64,000 bases of DNA from Streptomyces lincolnensis (GTDB lineage Bacteria; Actinomycetota; Actinomycetes; Streptomycetales; Streptomycetaceae), in contig NZ_JAIHON010000006.1 of NCBI RefSeq assembly GCF_021173675.1, forward strand, positions 62,001-126,000, read 5' to 3'. Made by a program: the position numbers and the translations under genes. Under the pieces are notes generated by a model that did no database searches, was not told the origin of the DNA, and worked only from the letters and a program-made list of their open reading frames with translations. The stretch's first letter is position 1; each line of letters begins with the position of its first letter. Shown piece after piece: positions 40,142 through 49,707 of this stretch.

Positions 40142-41653
40142 ATGCTGGACATCCCCTCACGAGTGCGTGTACATGTGGAGACACTGCTAGCGGCGCAGAA
40201 TGACATGGGGGTTTGCGATGCTTTTGAGCAATACGCACCGGTCGGAAAGCCGGACGCCATGAACGCCCCTCACCCTCCGAAAGTGGCTGGAATCGATTCA
40301 ACGGTTCCCGCTCCCGCACACACTGTCGCGCCCGCGCCAGCCGCCTCGGGCACCTCAGCGGTGCTCGCACCGAACGCACCGGGCGCCCTGCTCCAGGACC
40401 GTCTCGCCGGCTGGGTCTCGGACCTCACGACCCTGCACGAACTCACCGAACGCCTGGCCCGCACGGACGTACTCGCCGACGCCCTCCAGGAGGTGCTGCG
40501 CGCCGGAGCCGCCCTGGTGGGCGCCCGCCGCGGCCTCGTCGTCCTGGAACCCGGCGACGGCCTCGGCCCCGACACCACCATCGGCCTCGGCCTCGCCCGC
40601 GCCGACCTCGGGCACATCGAGACCGTGCCGCGCAGCGCGATGCCGTACGGCAGGATCCTCGACGGCCTGCCGGGCGGCGACGGTGAGATCGCCGAGCCCG
40701 ACCTGCTCTCCGAGGACGGCCTCGACCCCCGGCACCGCGAGGTGGCCGCCCGCCTCGGCTACGCCGCCTGCTACGCGCTCCCCCTGACCACCGAGGACCC
40801 CTGCCGGCTCGGCGCCGCCGTCTGGCTCTACGACGAGCCCGCCGAGCCGAGCGAGCGGCAGCGCCACCTCGTCGGGCTGTACGCCCGCTACGCCGGCGAG
40901 CACCTGGCCCGGCTCGTCGAGGTGGAGCGCACGCGCGCGTGCATGGCGACCATGACCGAGGAGCTGCTGCCGTCCCGGCTCCCGCGCGTGGCCGGCATGC
41001 GGCTGACCGCCCGGCACCGCACCTGCGCCCGGGGCGGCGGCGACTGGTACGACGCGCTGCCGCTGCCGGACGCCGCCCTGGGGCTCGCGGTGGGCTCCGT
41101 GACGGGGTCCGGGCCCAGCGCGATCGCCGCGATGGGACGGCTCAGAGCCTCCCTCAGGGCGTACGCCGTGATGGAGGGCGAGGACCCGGTCGCCGTCCTG
41201 TCCGACCTGGAGCTGCTGCTCAGGCTCACCGAGCCGGCCCGCTCGGCCACCGCGCTGTTCGCCTACTGCGAACCCGCGCTGCGCAAGATCACGCTGGCCG
41301 GTGCCGGGCACAGCCCGCCACTGCTGATCGGCGAGCGGCGCACGGAGTTCGTGGAGACGTCCGTGTCCGCGCCGCTCGGGATGCTCGCCTGCTGGGAGGC
41401 GCCGAGCGTGGAGCTCCAGGTGGAGGCGGGGGAGACGGTTCTGCTGTACACCGACGGGCTGCTGCACCGCACCGGCGACCCCACGGACCGCGCCTTCGCC
41501 CGCCTGCACGCGGCGGCGGCCGGTGTGCCGAAGGCCCAGCGCGCCGACCCCGACGCCGTCGCCGACCACGTGCTGCGGACCGTGCTGCCGGACGGGCTGG
41601 ACTCGGCGGACTCCGAGGAGGACGTGGTGCTGCTCGTCGCTCACTTCGAGTAG
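40142..41653 (+). CDS. SpoIIE-family PP2C phosphatase with GAF
   Basis: About 503 residues. A central GAF domain (about 105-260), then the PP2C phosphatase domain from LPRVAGMRLTARHRTCARGGGDWYDALPLPDAALGLAVGSVTGSG to LLYTDGLLHRTGD, with the acidic metal residues DWYD, TDG and the C-terminal EEDVVLLV. Such proteins dephosphorylate anti-anti-sigma factors. Start codon is uncertain: ATGs at 40115 and 40142 both fit. A HATPase gene of matching kind (36354) is 3 kb away; a link is not shown. Confidence 0.82.
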   Translation: MLDIPSRVRVHVETLLAAQNDMGVCDAFEQYAPVGKPDAMNAPHPPKVAGIDSTVPAPAHTVAPAPAASGTSAVLAPNAPGALLQDRLAGWVSDLTTLHELTERLARTDVLADALQEVLRAGAALVGARRGLVVLEPGDGLGPDTTIGLGLARADLGHIETVPRSAMPYGRILDGLPGGDGEIAEPDLLSEDGLDPRHREVAARLGYAACYALPLTTEDPCRLGAAVWLYDEPAEPSERQRHLVGLYARYAGEHLARLVEVERTRACMATMTEELLPSRLPRVAGMRLTARHRTCARGGGDWYDALPLPDAALGLAVGSVTGSGPSAIAAMGRLRASLRAYAVMEGEDPVAVLSDLELLLRLTEPARSATALFAYCEPALRKITLAGAGHSPPLLIGERRTEFVETSVSAPLGMLACWEAPSVELQVEAGETVLLYTDGLLHRTGDPTDRAFARLHAAAAGVPKAQRADPDAVADHVLRTVLPDGLDSADSEEDVVLLVAHFE

Positions 41654-41753
41654 CGGCCCGCACCCGCCCCGGTAACAGGTCCAACGGCCCTGGGCCCCCT
41701 TCTGTACGACCGTACGATGGACGGGGTCCAGTGCCGTATCTAGGAGGATGACC

Positions 41754-43217
41754 GTGGCGGAGGAGCTCACCCCGGAGACCCCGGAGACCGAGTCCGAAGA
41801 GCCGATCAAGCAGCGGAAGAACGGACTGTATCCGGGCGTGTCCGACGAGCTGGCGGAGAACATGCAGTCCGGCTGGGCCGACACCGAGCTGCGCGGCCTG
41901 GAGCCGGTTCCCCAGGCCGCCGAGACCGCCGCGCGCCGCGCCGCGCTGTCGGCGCGGTTCCCGGGCGAGCGTCTGGTGATCCCCGCGGGCAACCTGAAGA
42001 CCCGCTCGAACGACACGGAGTACGCGTTCCGGGCGTCGGTCGAGTACGCGTACCTGACCGGCAACCAGACCGAGGACGGCGTGCTCGTGCTGGAGCCGGC
42101 CGCCGCCGGCGGCCACACCGCCACGCTGTACCTGCTGCCGCGCTCCGACCGGGAGAACGGCGAGTTCTGGCTGTCCGGCCAGGGCGAGCTGTGGGTAGGC
42201 CGACGCCACTCGCTGACCGAGGCGTCGACCCTCTACGGCGTCCCGGTGTCGGACGTGCGCGAACTCACCGACAAGCTGCGCGAGGCCACCGGTCCGGTCC
42301 GGGTCGTCCGCGGGTACGACGCCGGCATCGAGGCCGCGCTCACCGACAAGGTCACCGCCGAGCGCGACGAGGAGCTGCGGGTCTTCCTCTCCGAGGCGCG
42401 GCTGATCAAGGACGCGTTCGAGATCGGGGAACTGCAGAAGGCGGTCGACTCGACCGTGCGCGGCTTCGAGGACGTGGTGAAGGTCCTCGACAAGGCCGAG
42501 GCCACCTCGGAGCGGTACATCGAGGGCACGTTCTTCCTCCGCGCGCGCGTGGAGGGCAACGACGTGGGCTACGGCACGATCGCCGCGGCCGGGCCGCACG
42601 CGTGCACGCTGCACTGGGTGCGCAACGACGGGCCGGTGCGCTCCGGTGACCTGCTTCTCCTCGACGCGGGTGTCGAGACGCACACGTACTACACCGCCGA
42701 CGTCACGCGGACTCTGCCGATCAACGGTCGTTTCAGCGACCTCCAGAAGAAGATCTACGACGCCGTGTACGACGCCCAGGAGGCCGGGATCGCGGCCGTG
42801 AAGCCCGGGGCGAAGTACCGGGACTTCCATGACGCGGCGCAGCGGGTGCTGACCGAGCGGCTCGTGGAGTGGGGGCTCGTCGAGGGGCCGGTCGAGCGGG
42901 TGCTCGAACTGGGGCTCCAGCGGCGCTGGACGCTGCACGGCACGGGCCACATGCTCGGCATGGACGTGCACGACTGCGCTGCCGCGCGGACCGAGGCGTA
43001 CGTCGAGGGGGTGCTGGAGCCGGGGATGGTGCTGACCGTCGAGCCCGGGCTGTACTTCCAGGCCGATGATCTGACCGTGCCTGAGGAGTACCGGGGTATC
43101 GGGGTGCGGATCGAGGACGACATTCTGGTGACCTCGGACGGCAATCGGAACCTTAGCGCTGCGCTGCCTCGGCGGTCTGATGAGGTGGAGGCGTGGATGG
43201 CCTCGCTGACAGGCTGA
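41754..43217 (+). CDS. pepP: aminopeptidase P (Xaa-Pro aminopeptidase)
   Basis: A 487-residue M24B peptidase. The N-terminal creatinase domain (about 1-215) includes FRASVEYAYLTGNQTEDGVLVLEP; the pita-bread domain carries the metal ligands D (LLLDAGVETHTYYTADVT, two Asp), H (HGTGHMLGMDVHDC), E (MVLTVEPGLYF) and E (RIEDDILVT). It removes N-terminal residues before Pro. GTG at 41754 is chosen because AGGAGG lies six bases upstream; ATG 41748 would overlap the site. Confidence 0.93.
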   Translation: MAEELTPETPETESEEPIKQRKNGLYPGVSDELAENMQSGWADTELRGLEPVPQAAETAARRAALSARFPGERLVIPAGNLKTRSNDTEYAFRASVEYAYLTGNQTEDGVLVLEPAAAGGHTATLYLLPRSDRENGEFWLSGQGELWVGRRHSLTEASTLYGVPVSDVRELTDKLREATGPVRVVRGYDAGIEAALTDKVTAERDEELRVFLSEARLIKDAFEIGELQKAVDSTVRGFEDVVKVLDKAEATSERYIEGTFFLRARVEGNDVGYGTIAAAGPHACTLHWVRNDGPVRSGDLLLLDAGVETHTYYTADVTRTLPINGRFSDLQKKIYDAVYDAQEAGIAAVKPGAKYRDFHDAAQRVLTERLVEWGLVEGPVERVLELGLQRRWTLHGTGHMLGMDVHDCAAARTEAYVEGVLEPGMVLTVEPGLYFQADDLTVPEEYRGIGVRIEDDILVTSDGNRNLSAALPRRSDEVEAWMASLTG

Positions 43218-43242
43218 GTCTCGGCTACGGGTAGTTCGTGGC

Positions 43243-43270
43243 TGGTCGCGCAGTTCCCCGCGCCCCTAGG
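43243..43270. repeat. Streptomyces intergenic repeat, copy 3
   Basis: TGGTCGCGCAGTTCCCCGCG followed by CCCCTAGG, the reverse complement of the element at 571-594, in the gap between pepP and the MocR gene, close to the MocR start. Confidence 0.75.
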
Positions 43271-43278
43271 GGGGTGCA

Positions 43279-44625
43279 GTGGACCTGCATCTAGAAGCCA
43301 CCCCTGGCGAAGGGCGTCGTGCTGGGCTTGAGCGGGCTCTGCGCGATGCCGTTCGTGATGGGCGGTTGTCTCCTGGGGCTCGGTTGCCTGCCACCCGGCG
43401 GCTCGCGGAGGAGTTGGGGGTCTCGCGGGGGACCGTGAAGGCGGCCTACGACCAGTTGGTGGCCGAGGGGTATCTGACCGCCCGGCAGGGGGCGGGGACG
43501 CGGGTCGCCCAGCTGCCCGCCCCCGACGCCGAACCGCCGGGGGCATCCGCACGCGCGCGTGTGCCGCGTTTCGATCTGCGGCCCGGGAGTCCGGACGTGG
43601 GGGCGTTCCCGGCCGCCGCCTGGCTCAGGGCACTGCGGCGAGCGGTCGACGCCGTGCCGTCCGCCGCCTACGACTACGGCGATCCCCGGGGGCGCATGGA
43701 ACTGCGGACCGCGCTGTCGGGGTACCTGGGGCGCGCCCGGGGGGTCGTCGCGCCGCCCGAGCGGATCGTCGTCACCTCCGGGTACGTGCAGGGGCTGGCG
43801 CTGCTCACGCGGGTGCTGGGCGGGGCCGAGATCGCCATGGAGGATCCCGGGCTGCCGTTCCACCGGGAGGTCGTGCGGCGGGGCGGCGGGCGGGTGGTGC
43901 CCGCGCCGGTGGACGAAAGAGGCGTACGGGTCGAGGAGCTGGGGGACTCGGCGGCCGTCGTCGTCACGCCCGCCCACCAGTACCCGACCGGTGTGACGCT
44001 CCATCCCTCGCGGCGGCGGGCGCTGACCGACTGGGCACGCGCGCGTGGGGCCCTGGTCGTCGAGGACGACTACGACGGGGAGTTCCGCTACGACCGGCAG
44101 CCCGTGGGCGCGCTCCAGGGGATGGCGCCGGGGCAGGTCGTCTACATGGGGACGGCGTCCAAGACCCTCGGGCCCGCGCTGCGGCTCGGCTGGATGGTAC
44201 TGCCGCCCGACCTGGTCGACGCGGTGGCCGACGCCAAGCTGCACAGCGACCACCACACCGAGTCCCTCGGCCAGTTGGCCCTCGCCGAGCTGATCGGCGG
44301 TCACGCCTACGACCGTCATGTGCGCGCGAGCCGGCTCAGGTACCGCGGGCGCCGGGACCGGCTCGTGGAACGGCTGGGGGCGCGACGGCGGGTGCGCGGG
44401 ATCGCGGCCGGGCTGCACGCGCTGGTGGACGTCGAGGACGAGGCGGGGGTGCTGGAGCGGGCGGCGGCCGCGGGGCTCGCGGTGGGGCGGCTCGGGGAGC
44501 ACTGGCACGTACCCGGCACCGAGGGGCGGCCGCAGGGGTTGGTCGTGGGGTACGGGACGCCACGGGAGGGGATGTACGCGGAGGCGTTGGAGGCACTGGG
44601 CGAGGTGTTGGACGCCGAGGTGTGA
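43279..44625 (+). CDS. MocR-type regulator (GntR-aminotransferase fusion)
   Basis: A 448-residue fusion of an N-terminal GntR winged helix (ALRDAVRDGRLSPGARLPATRRLAEELGVSRGTVKAAYDQLVAEGYLTARQGAGTRV) and a fold-I PLP domain. The PLP Lys is in GTASKTLGPALRLGW (about residue 295) and VVEDDYDGEFRYDRQP is the PLP-contacting Asp region. MocR proteins respond to PLP or amines. The downstream MFS gene, same strand, has three direct ATTGGGYC repeats in its leader, a plausible target. GTG start; ribosome site weak. Confidence 0.92.
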   Translation: MDLHLEATPGEGRRAGLERALRDAVRDGRLSPGARLPATRRLAEELGVSRGTVKAAYDQLVAEGYLTARQGAGTRVAQLPAPDAEPPGASARARVPRFDLRPGSPDVGAFPAAAWLRALRRAVDAVPSAAYDYGDPRGRMELRTALSGYLGRARGVVAPPERIVVTSGYVQGLALLTRVLGGAEIAMEDPGLPFHREVVRRGGGRVVPAPVDERGVRVEELGDSAAVVVTPAHQYPTGVTLHPSRRRALTDWARARGALVVEDDYDGEFRYDRQPVGALQGMAPGQVVYMGTASKTLGPALRLGWMVLPPDLVDAVADAKLHSDHHTESLGQLALAELIGGHAYDRHVRASRLRYRGRRDRLVERLGARRRVRGIAAGLHALVDVEDEAGVLERAAAAGLAVGRLGEHWHVPGTEGRPQGLVVGYGTPREGMYAEALEALGEVLDAEV

Positions 44626-44655
44626 GGGGGTGACCGCGGCCTCCGGGGGTGGCCG

Positions 44656-44703
44656 ATTGGGCCAAGAATTGGGCCTCTGATTGGGTCTGCTCGGCGGCCC
44701 AAT
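44656..44703. promoter_or_regulatory. iterated ATTGGGCC repeats upstream of the MFS gene
   Basis: Direct repeats ATTGGGCC at 44656 and 44668 and ATTGGGTC at 44680 lie exactly 12 bases apart; an inverted copy GGCCCAAT is at 44696-44703, 20 bases before the MFS ATG. Direct-repeat sites are usual for MocR-type regulators. Confidence 0.65.
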
Positions 44704-44723
44704 GCGCTTCTACTGTCGTTCGC

Positions 44724-46064
44724 ATGACGAACTCCCTCGTCCCGCCCGCGGGGCCGCAACGCGTCCTGGCCCTGGCCCAGTTGACCAACTCCGTCGGTGA
44801 CGGCGCCTACTACGTGACCTCGGCGCTCTACTTCACCCATGTCGTCGGTCTCGCCCCCGCGCGCGTGGGGCTCGGGCTCACCCTCGGGTGGGCGGTCGGC
44901 TCGCTGGTGGGGGTGCCGCTCGGGCGGCTCGCTGACCGGCGCGGGGCGCGTGGTACGGCGGTGCTGCTGGCGCTGGCCACCGGGCTCGCGGTGGCGTCCT
45001 TCCTGGTCGTGCGGGACTTCGTGCCCTTCGTGCTGGCGGCCTGCGCCTACGCCTCCGCCCAGTCGGGGCTGGCCGCCGCCCGGCAGGCGCTGCTCGCCGG
45101 GCTGGTGAGCGCCGGGGAGCGGACCGGCCTGCTGGCGCATCTCCAGTCGACGCTCAACGCGGGGCTCGCGGTGGGCGCGGGGCTGGGCGGGCTCGCGCTG
45201 CACGCCGGGACGGAGGCCGCCTATCTCGGGGTGTTCGCGCTGGACGCGGTGAGTTTCCTGGTGTGCGCGGGGCTGTTGACGCGGGTGCCGGCGGTGCGGG
45301 CTCGGGTTCCGGAGAAACGGCACGGTACGAGTGTGGTCCGCGACCGCCCGTACGTCCTGCTCACGCTGCTCAACACCGTGCTCCTGCTGCGGATGCCGCT
45401 GCTCAGCCTCGGGCTGCCGCTGTGGATCGCGGAGCGCACGGACGCGCCGACGTGGCTGGTCTCGGTGCTGTTCGTGCTCAACACCGGGGCCGTGATGCTG
45501 TTCCAGGTGCGGATGGCGCGCGGGATCGGCGGACTCGCCTCGGCCACGCGGACGGTACGGCGGTCGGGCTGGGTGATGCTGGCGGCCTGCGCGGTGTTCG
45601 CGTTGTCGGCGGGTGCCTCGCCGTGGGTGGCCGTGGCCGTTCTGACGGTGGGCGCGGTGCTTCAAGTGATCGCCGAGATGGGGCAGTCGGCCGGTTCCTG
45701 GCAGCTGTCCTTCGACCTGGCACCGGCCGAGCGGGTCGGCGAGTACCAGGGGTTCTTCGGCACCGGCGTGACCGTCGCCCGCACGCTGGGCCCGCTGGTG
45801 CTGACCTCACTGGTGGTCGGGTGGGGGACGCCCGGGTGGCTGCTGCTGGGCGCGGCGACGCTGGGAGCGTCGTACGCGATGGGGCCGGCGACGCGCCGGG
45901 CCCACGGACGGGTCGGTCTTGAGCGGGTCGGTCCGCAGGTCGGTCTTGAGCAGGTCAGTCTGCGGCGGTCCGTGCCGGTGAACCGTACCGACCGCTGTCA
46001 GGACCGCGCGGGCTCCCCTGCCGCCGCTACACCGCCATCAACGGCGCGTCCTTCTTCCACTTGA
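44724..46064 (+). CDS. MFS transporter (12 TM)
   Basis: A 446-residue transporter. Twelve helices with the motif GRLADRRGARGTAVLLAL between helices 2 and 3 and a long polar tail of about 50 residues. The tail and the end overlap the convergent ATPase gene by 38 bases. The gene follows the MocR regulator in the same direction. Substrate unknown. Confidence 0.88.
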   Translation: MTNSLVPPAGPQRVLALAQLTNSVGDGAYYVTSALYFTHVVGLAPARVGLGLTLGWAVGSLVGVPLGRLADRRGARGTAVLLALATGLAVASFLVVRDFVPFVLAACAYASAQSGLAAARQALLAGLVSAGERTGLLAHLQSTLNAGLAVGAGLGGLALHAGTEAAYLGVFALDAVSFLVCAGLLTRVPAVRARVPEKRHGTSVVRDRPYVLLTLLNTVLLLRMPLLSLGLPLWIAERTDAPTWLVSVLFVLNTGAVMLFQVRMARGIGGLASATRTVRRSGWVMLAACAVFALSAGASPWVAVAVLTVGAVLQVIAEMGQSAGSWQLSFDLAPAERVGEYQGFFGTGVTVARTLGPLVLTSLVVGWGTPGWLLLGAATLGASYAMGPATRRAHGRVGLERVGPQVGLEQVSLRRSVPVNRTDRCQDRAGSPAAATPPSTARPSST

Positions 46065-46533
46065 GGATCTTGTCGAAACTGACCACCGCGCCGCGTCGTC
46101 CGGGTTTGTTGCCGATGTGGACGTGGTCGGCGAGTTCCTGGATGAGACCGAGGCCTCTGCCGTTCTCGTCCTCGTCGGAGACGAGGCGGACGGACGGAAG
46201 AGCCTGGGCCTGGGCCGGCGTCTGGGCCTGCGTCGAGGCCTGGGCCTTGGGCGCCTGGGCACGGGCGAATCCGGGGCCCGAGTCGGTGACTTCGATACGG
46301 CACTTCTCGCCGTCGAGGTAGGCCGTGACCCGGTACGCCTCCGACGGGCCGCCCTGCCCGGAGTCCCCGCCGTGCTCGACGGCGTTCGCGCAGGCCTCGC
46401 TGAGGGCGACGGAGAGGTCGTAGGAGATGTCGGGATCGACGCCCGCGGTCTCCATGGTGCCGAGCAGCAGGCGCCGTGCGAGCGGCACGCTCGCGGCTTC
46501 ACGCCGCAGATGGAGTGACCACCAGATGCTCAT
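46027..46533 (-). CDS. anti-sigma-type HATPase (RsbW-like)
   Basis: A 168-residue GHKL ATPase with N-box ALSEACANAVEHGGD, G1 VTDSGPGFARAQ and G2 NGRGLGLIQELADHVHI. A Gln/Ala repeat linker (PKAQASTQAQTPAQAQ) sits inside the ATP lid. It probably phosphorylates an anti-anti-sigma or binds a sigma factor. No partner is adjacent. Confidence 0.88.
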   Translation of the reverse strand: MSIWWSLHLRREAASVPLARRLLLGTMETAGVDPDISYDLSVALSEACANAVEHGGDSGQGGPSEAYRVTAYLDGEKCRIEVTDSGPGFARAQAPKAQASTQAQTPAQAQALPSVRLVSDEDENGRGLGLIQELADHVHIGNKPGRRGAVVSFDKILKWKKDAPLMAV

Positions 46534-46763
46534 GCTCCAGCCTCCAGGCCGCGGCTCGACATACCGTTACGTATTGCCGCCCGTGCCCGGGTGTAAGCAC
46601 AGAGTTGACGTGATGCCGCCCATACGGGGGATGTGCCGTGGGTGCCGATCGGTGTATGTGGGGCACTGTGTGGCAGAGGAGACCTTCCGGTCGTACCGCT
46701 CGTACGCCATCTTGCGGACCTGCCGTATGGCGTCCATGAGGCCAGTGCGATGATTGCCCCGCC

Positions 46764-47633
46764 ATGACTGCCCCCCACACGCGCTCCGGAGGAGATCTCC
46801 GGGTTCTGCGGGCCGCGGTGTTCGCCGCGGTCTGCGTCGTGCTGGCCGCGGCCGGTCATGCGCTCGCCTCCTGCGCCGCCATTCCGCGGTGGACGCTCGG
46901 CGTGGGCTTCCTGGGCACCGTCCTGCTCGTGGCACCGCTCGCCGGGCGGACCCGCTCGCTGCCCGGGATCGCCGCCCTGCTCACGGTCGGACAGACCGCG
47001 CTGCACGTGGTGTTCGGGCTGGGACAGCACGGTACGACGGCGGCCTCGGCCACGGGTGCGGCGGTCCGTACGGCGGCGGCCGGTGCCGCCCCGGTGTCCG
47101 ACGCCTCGCTGGTCGCGCAGGCCGCGCGGCTCGTCTGCGGGACCACCGCGGCGGCGATCAGTCCCGCGCAGGCCCAGAGGATCCTCACCAACGCGCGGAT
47201 CCAACCGGCCGGCGGCACGGACATCCGCGGCACGGCCCTGAGCTCCGCGCACCACCCGGCGGACGCCATGTCCACCGCCCTGGGCTCCCCGATGTCGATG
47301 CTGCCGTCCCTGCCGATGCTGCTGGGCCACCTGCTCGCGGCCGTCGCCACCGGCTGGCTGCTGCGGCGCGGGGACCTGGCGCTGCTGCGGCTCGTCGAAC
47401 TGTCGGCCTACTCGGCGCATTCGGTCGCCGAAGGGGCGCTCGTACGGTCCCTGCGCGGGGCGCTCGCGCTGGTGCGCGCCCTGCGTGCCGGCCTGCCGGG
47501 CGCGCCCGAAGCCGGTGCGCGCCCGCCGCGCACCGCCCTGCTCGCGTCACCGGCACCCCGTACCACCGCGCTCCAGCACTCGGTGATCCGGCGCGGCCCG
47601 CCCGGGCCCGCCACGTTCTCCCTCGCCGCCTGA
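46764..47633 (+). CDS. polytopic membrane protein of the copper cluster
   Basis: A 289-residue protein with four or five hydrophobic helices (about 14-36, 42-60, 66-82, 180-198). A cytoplasmic or periplasmic Ala/Thr/His-rich loop occurs in the middle and a basic tail at the end. It is about 150 bases upstream of the YcnI gene and so may belong to the copper operon. Family not recognised. Confidence 0.65.
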   Translation: MTAPHTRSGGDLRVLRAAVFAAVCVVLAAAGHALASCAAIPRWTLGVGFLGTVLLVAPLAGRTRSLPGIAALLTVGQTALHVVFGLGQHGTTAASATGAAVRTAAAGAAPVSDASLVAQAARLVCGTTAAAISPAQAQRILTNARIQPAGGTDIRGTALSSAHHPADAMSTALGSPMSMLPSLPMLLGHLLAAVATGWLLRRGDLALLRLVELSAYSAHSVAEGALVRSLRGALALVRALRAGLPGAPEAGARPPRTALLASPAPRTTALQHSVIRRGPPGPATFSLAA

Positions 47634-47778
47634 CGCGACACGCCCCACACCACTCCACCGCTGTGGAGAAGGGCCGCGGTCGCGCGGCACGCGCGTGTGC
47701 CCACGTCCCCGAATGATCGGTCCCACCGGCGCACGCGTACCCCTTCTCATCACCCAGTACCGAAGTGGAGTGCTGTTC

Positions 47779-48513
47779 ATGAAGGCCTCTCGACTCGCCG
47801 CCGCCGGCGCCGTCGCCGCCACCGCCGTCGTCGTCCTGTCCTCTCCCGCGTTCGCGCACGTCACCGTGCAGCCCGAGGGCACCGCCGCCAAGGGCGGTTA
47901 CGCGGTGATCGACTTCAAGGTCCCCAACGAGCGCGACGACGCCTCGACCACCAAGCTGGAGGTCGCCTTCCCGGCCGACCACCCGCTCGCCTCCGTCATG
48001 CCGGAGCCGATGCCCGGCTGGAAGATCGAAGTCACCAAGTCCAAGCTGGCCAAGCCCGTCGAGTCGCACGGCGAGCAACTCACCGAGGCCGTCACCAAGG
48101 TCACCTGGACCGCCGACGGCAAGGGCATCGAGCCCGGATACTTCGAGAAGTTCCCGGTCTCCGTCGGCGCGCTGCCCGAGGACACCGACACCCTCGTCTT
48201 CAAGGCCCTCCAGACGTACTCCAACAAGGAGGTCGTGCGCTGGATCGAGGAGCAGAAGCAGGGCGACGAGGAGCCGGAGAACCCGGCCCCGGTCCTCGAA
48301 CTGGCCGCCGCCTCCGAGGACGGCCACCACGGCTCGTCGGCGACCGAGGAGGCCGCCGACTCCGCCTCCGCCGAGAACGCCTCCGCCTCGACCGCCGCCC
48401 CCGCCGACTCCAGTGACACCACCGCCCGCGTCCTGGGCGTGGTCGGCATCGTCGTCGGTGTCGTCGGGGTGGCCTACGGCGTGCTCGCCGGCCGTCGGCG
48501 CAGTGACGCCTGA
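47779..48513 (+). CDS. YcnI-like copper-binding exported protein
   Basis: A 244-residue precursor with a signal peptide ending SSPAFA, so the mature N-terminus is HVTV; this first His is the YcnI/DUF1775 copper ligand. The domain continues with YAVIDFKVPNERDD and MPGWKIEV; the C-terminus has a hydrophilic linker and a TM anchor (LGVVGIVVGVVGVAYGVLAG), so it is exposed outside. It stands first in a copper-protein operon. Confidence 0.9.
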   Translation: MKASRLAAAGAVAATAVVVLSSPAFAHVTVQPEGTAAKGGYAVIDFKVPNERDDASTTKLEVAFPADHPLASVMPEPMPGWKIEVTKSKLAKPVESHGEQLTEAVTKVTWTADGKGIEPGYFEKFPVSVGALPEDTDTLVFKALQTYSNKEVVRWIEEQKQGDEEPENPAPVLELAAASEDGHHGSSATEEAADSASAENASASTAAPADSSDTTARVLGVVGIVVGVVGVAYGVLAGRRRSDA

Positions 48514-48591
48514 GCTCCTTTCCGCTCCATGTGACGTGCACCGGAGCACCTCCGGTGCACGTCGGAACACTGACATCTGGGACATTTCTCT

Positions 48592-49248
48592 ATGCGCAAG
48601 AAGACGCTCGCCGCGGCCGCCCTCCTCGCCGCCGCCACCCTGACCCTCTCCGCCTGCGGAAGCAGCGCCGACGACAGCGGCTCACCGGTCTCCGTGGTCT
48701 CCGAGGAGCCCGGCTCCGACAAGCCCGCCACCGTCCTCGACCAGCCGTTCGAGAAGCCGGACCTGGTCCTCACCGACGCGCAGGGCAAGAAGTACGACCT
48801 CCGCGCGGCGACCAAGGGCAAGCCGACGCTGCTCTACTTCGGCTACACCCACTGCCCCGACATCTGCCCGACGACGATGAGCAACATCGCCGTCGCCAAG
48901 AAGCAGCTGCCCAAGGCCGAACAGGACGAACTCCAGGTCGTCTTCGTCACCACCGACCCGGCCCGCGACACCCCGGCCGAACTCGGCAAGTGGCTCAAGG
49001 GCATCGACCCGACGTTCGTCGGCCTCACCGGCAGCTTCGCCACCATCCAGTCCAGCGCCCGCACCCTCGGCATCTCCATCGAGCCGACGAGCAAGGACAA
49101 GAACGGCAAGCTCGTCTCCATGCACGGCACCCAGGTCGTCGCCTTCTCCCCCAAGACCGACGCCGGGTACCTGCTCTACGGCGAGGACGCCACGGTCGAC
49201 GACTACATCAAGGACCTGCCCAAGATCGTCAAGGGACAGACCCCGTGA
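48592..49248 (+). CDS. sco: Sco (SCO1/SenC) copper chaperone
   Basis: A 218-residue lipoprotein-like precursor (LSACGSS lipobox). The thioredoxin-fold domain has the copper motif HCPDICPT (CxxxC), and the distal His is in SMHGTQVVAF. It delivers copper to membrane-bound cuproenzymes or to GlxA. From memory, S. lividans Sco is needed for copper-dependent development. The stop overlaps the next GTG by four bases. Confidence 0.92.
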   Translation: MRKKTLAAAALLAAATLTLSACGSSADDSGSPVSVVSEEPGSDKPATVLDQPFEKPDLVLTDAQGKKYDLRAATKGKPTLLYFGYTHCPDICPTTMSNIAVAKKQLPKAEQDELQVVFVTTDPARDTPAELGKWLKGIDPTFVGLTGSFATIQSSARTLGISIEPTSKDKNGKLVSMHGTQVVAFSPKTDAGYLLYGEDATVDDYIKDLPKIVKGQTP

Positions 49249-49694
49249 GGCGTACGGCCCTGACCGCTCTCTGCGCCACGGCACTGACCGGGGCCCTGGT
49301 CCTCACCGGCTGCTCGGACTCCGACGACGGGGGCATCTCCGTCTCCGGCGCCTACATGCCCCAGCCGGTGTCCGACATGGCCGCGGGCTTCCTGACCATC
49401 GTCAACGACAGCGGTACGGCGGACCAGCTGACCTCGGTGACCAGCGACGACGGCGAGATCACCATGCACGAGACGAACAGCGGCGCGATGGCGGAGGTCT
49501 CCCGCTTCTCCGTCCCCGCCCACGGTCAACTCGTGTTCAAAAGCGGCGCCAACCACCTGATGTTCGACAAGCTGAAGCACAAGCCGAAGCAGGGTCAGAC
49601 GGTCACCGTCGAACTCCACTTCGCCGAGTCCGACCCCGTCGTCGTGAAGATGCCCGTGAAGTCGGCGACGTACGTCCCGAAGACCGGACACTGA
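49245..49694 (+). CDS. PCuAC copper chaperone (ECuC-like)
   Basis: A 149-residue lipoprotein-like protein (VLTGCSDS). The PCuAC domain has MHETNSGAM (H and M ligands) and HLMFDKLKHKPKQGQTVTVELHF. It passes copper to Sco. Its GTG overlaps the sco stop (GTGA). Confidence 0.9.
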   Translation: MRRTALTALCATALTGALVLTGCSDSDDGGISVSGAYMPQPVSDMAAGFLTIVNDSGTADQLTSVTSDDGEITMHETNSGAMAEVSRFSVPAHGQLVFKSGANHLMFDKLKHKPKQGQTVTVELHFAESDPVVVKMPVKSATYVPKTGH

Positions 49695-49707
49695 GGGAGG
49701 GACCTCC

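Noticed and set aside
47640..47778. CsoR copper operator upstream of ycnI
   Set aside because: Only one TACCC half-site; no GGGTA partner at the right distance.
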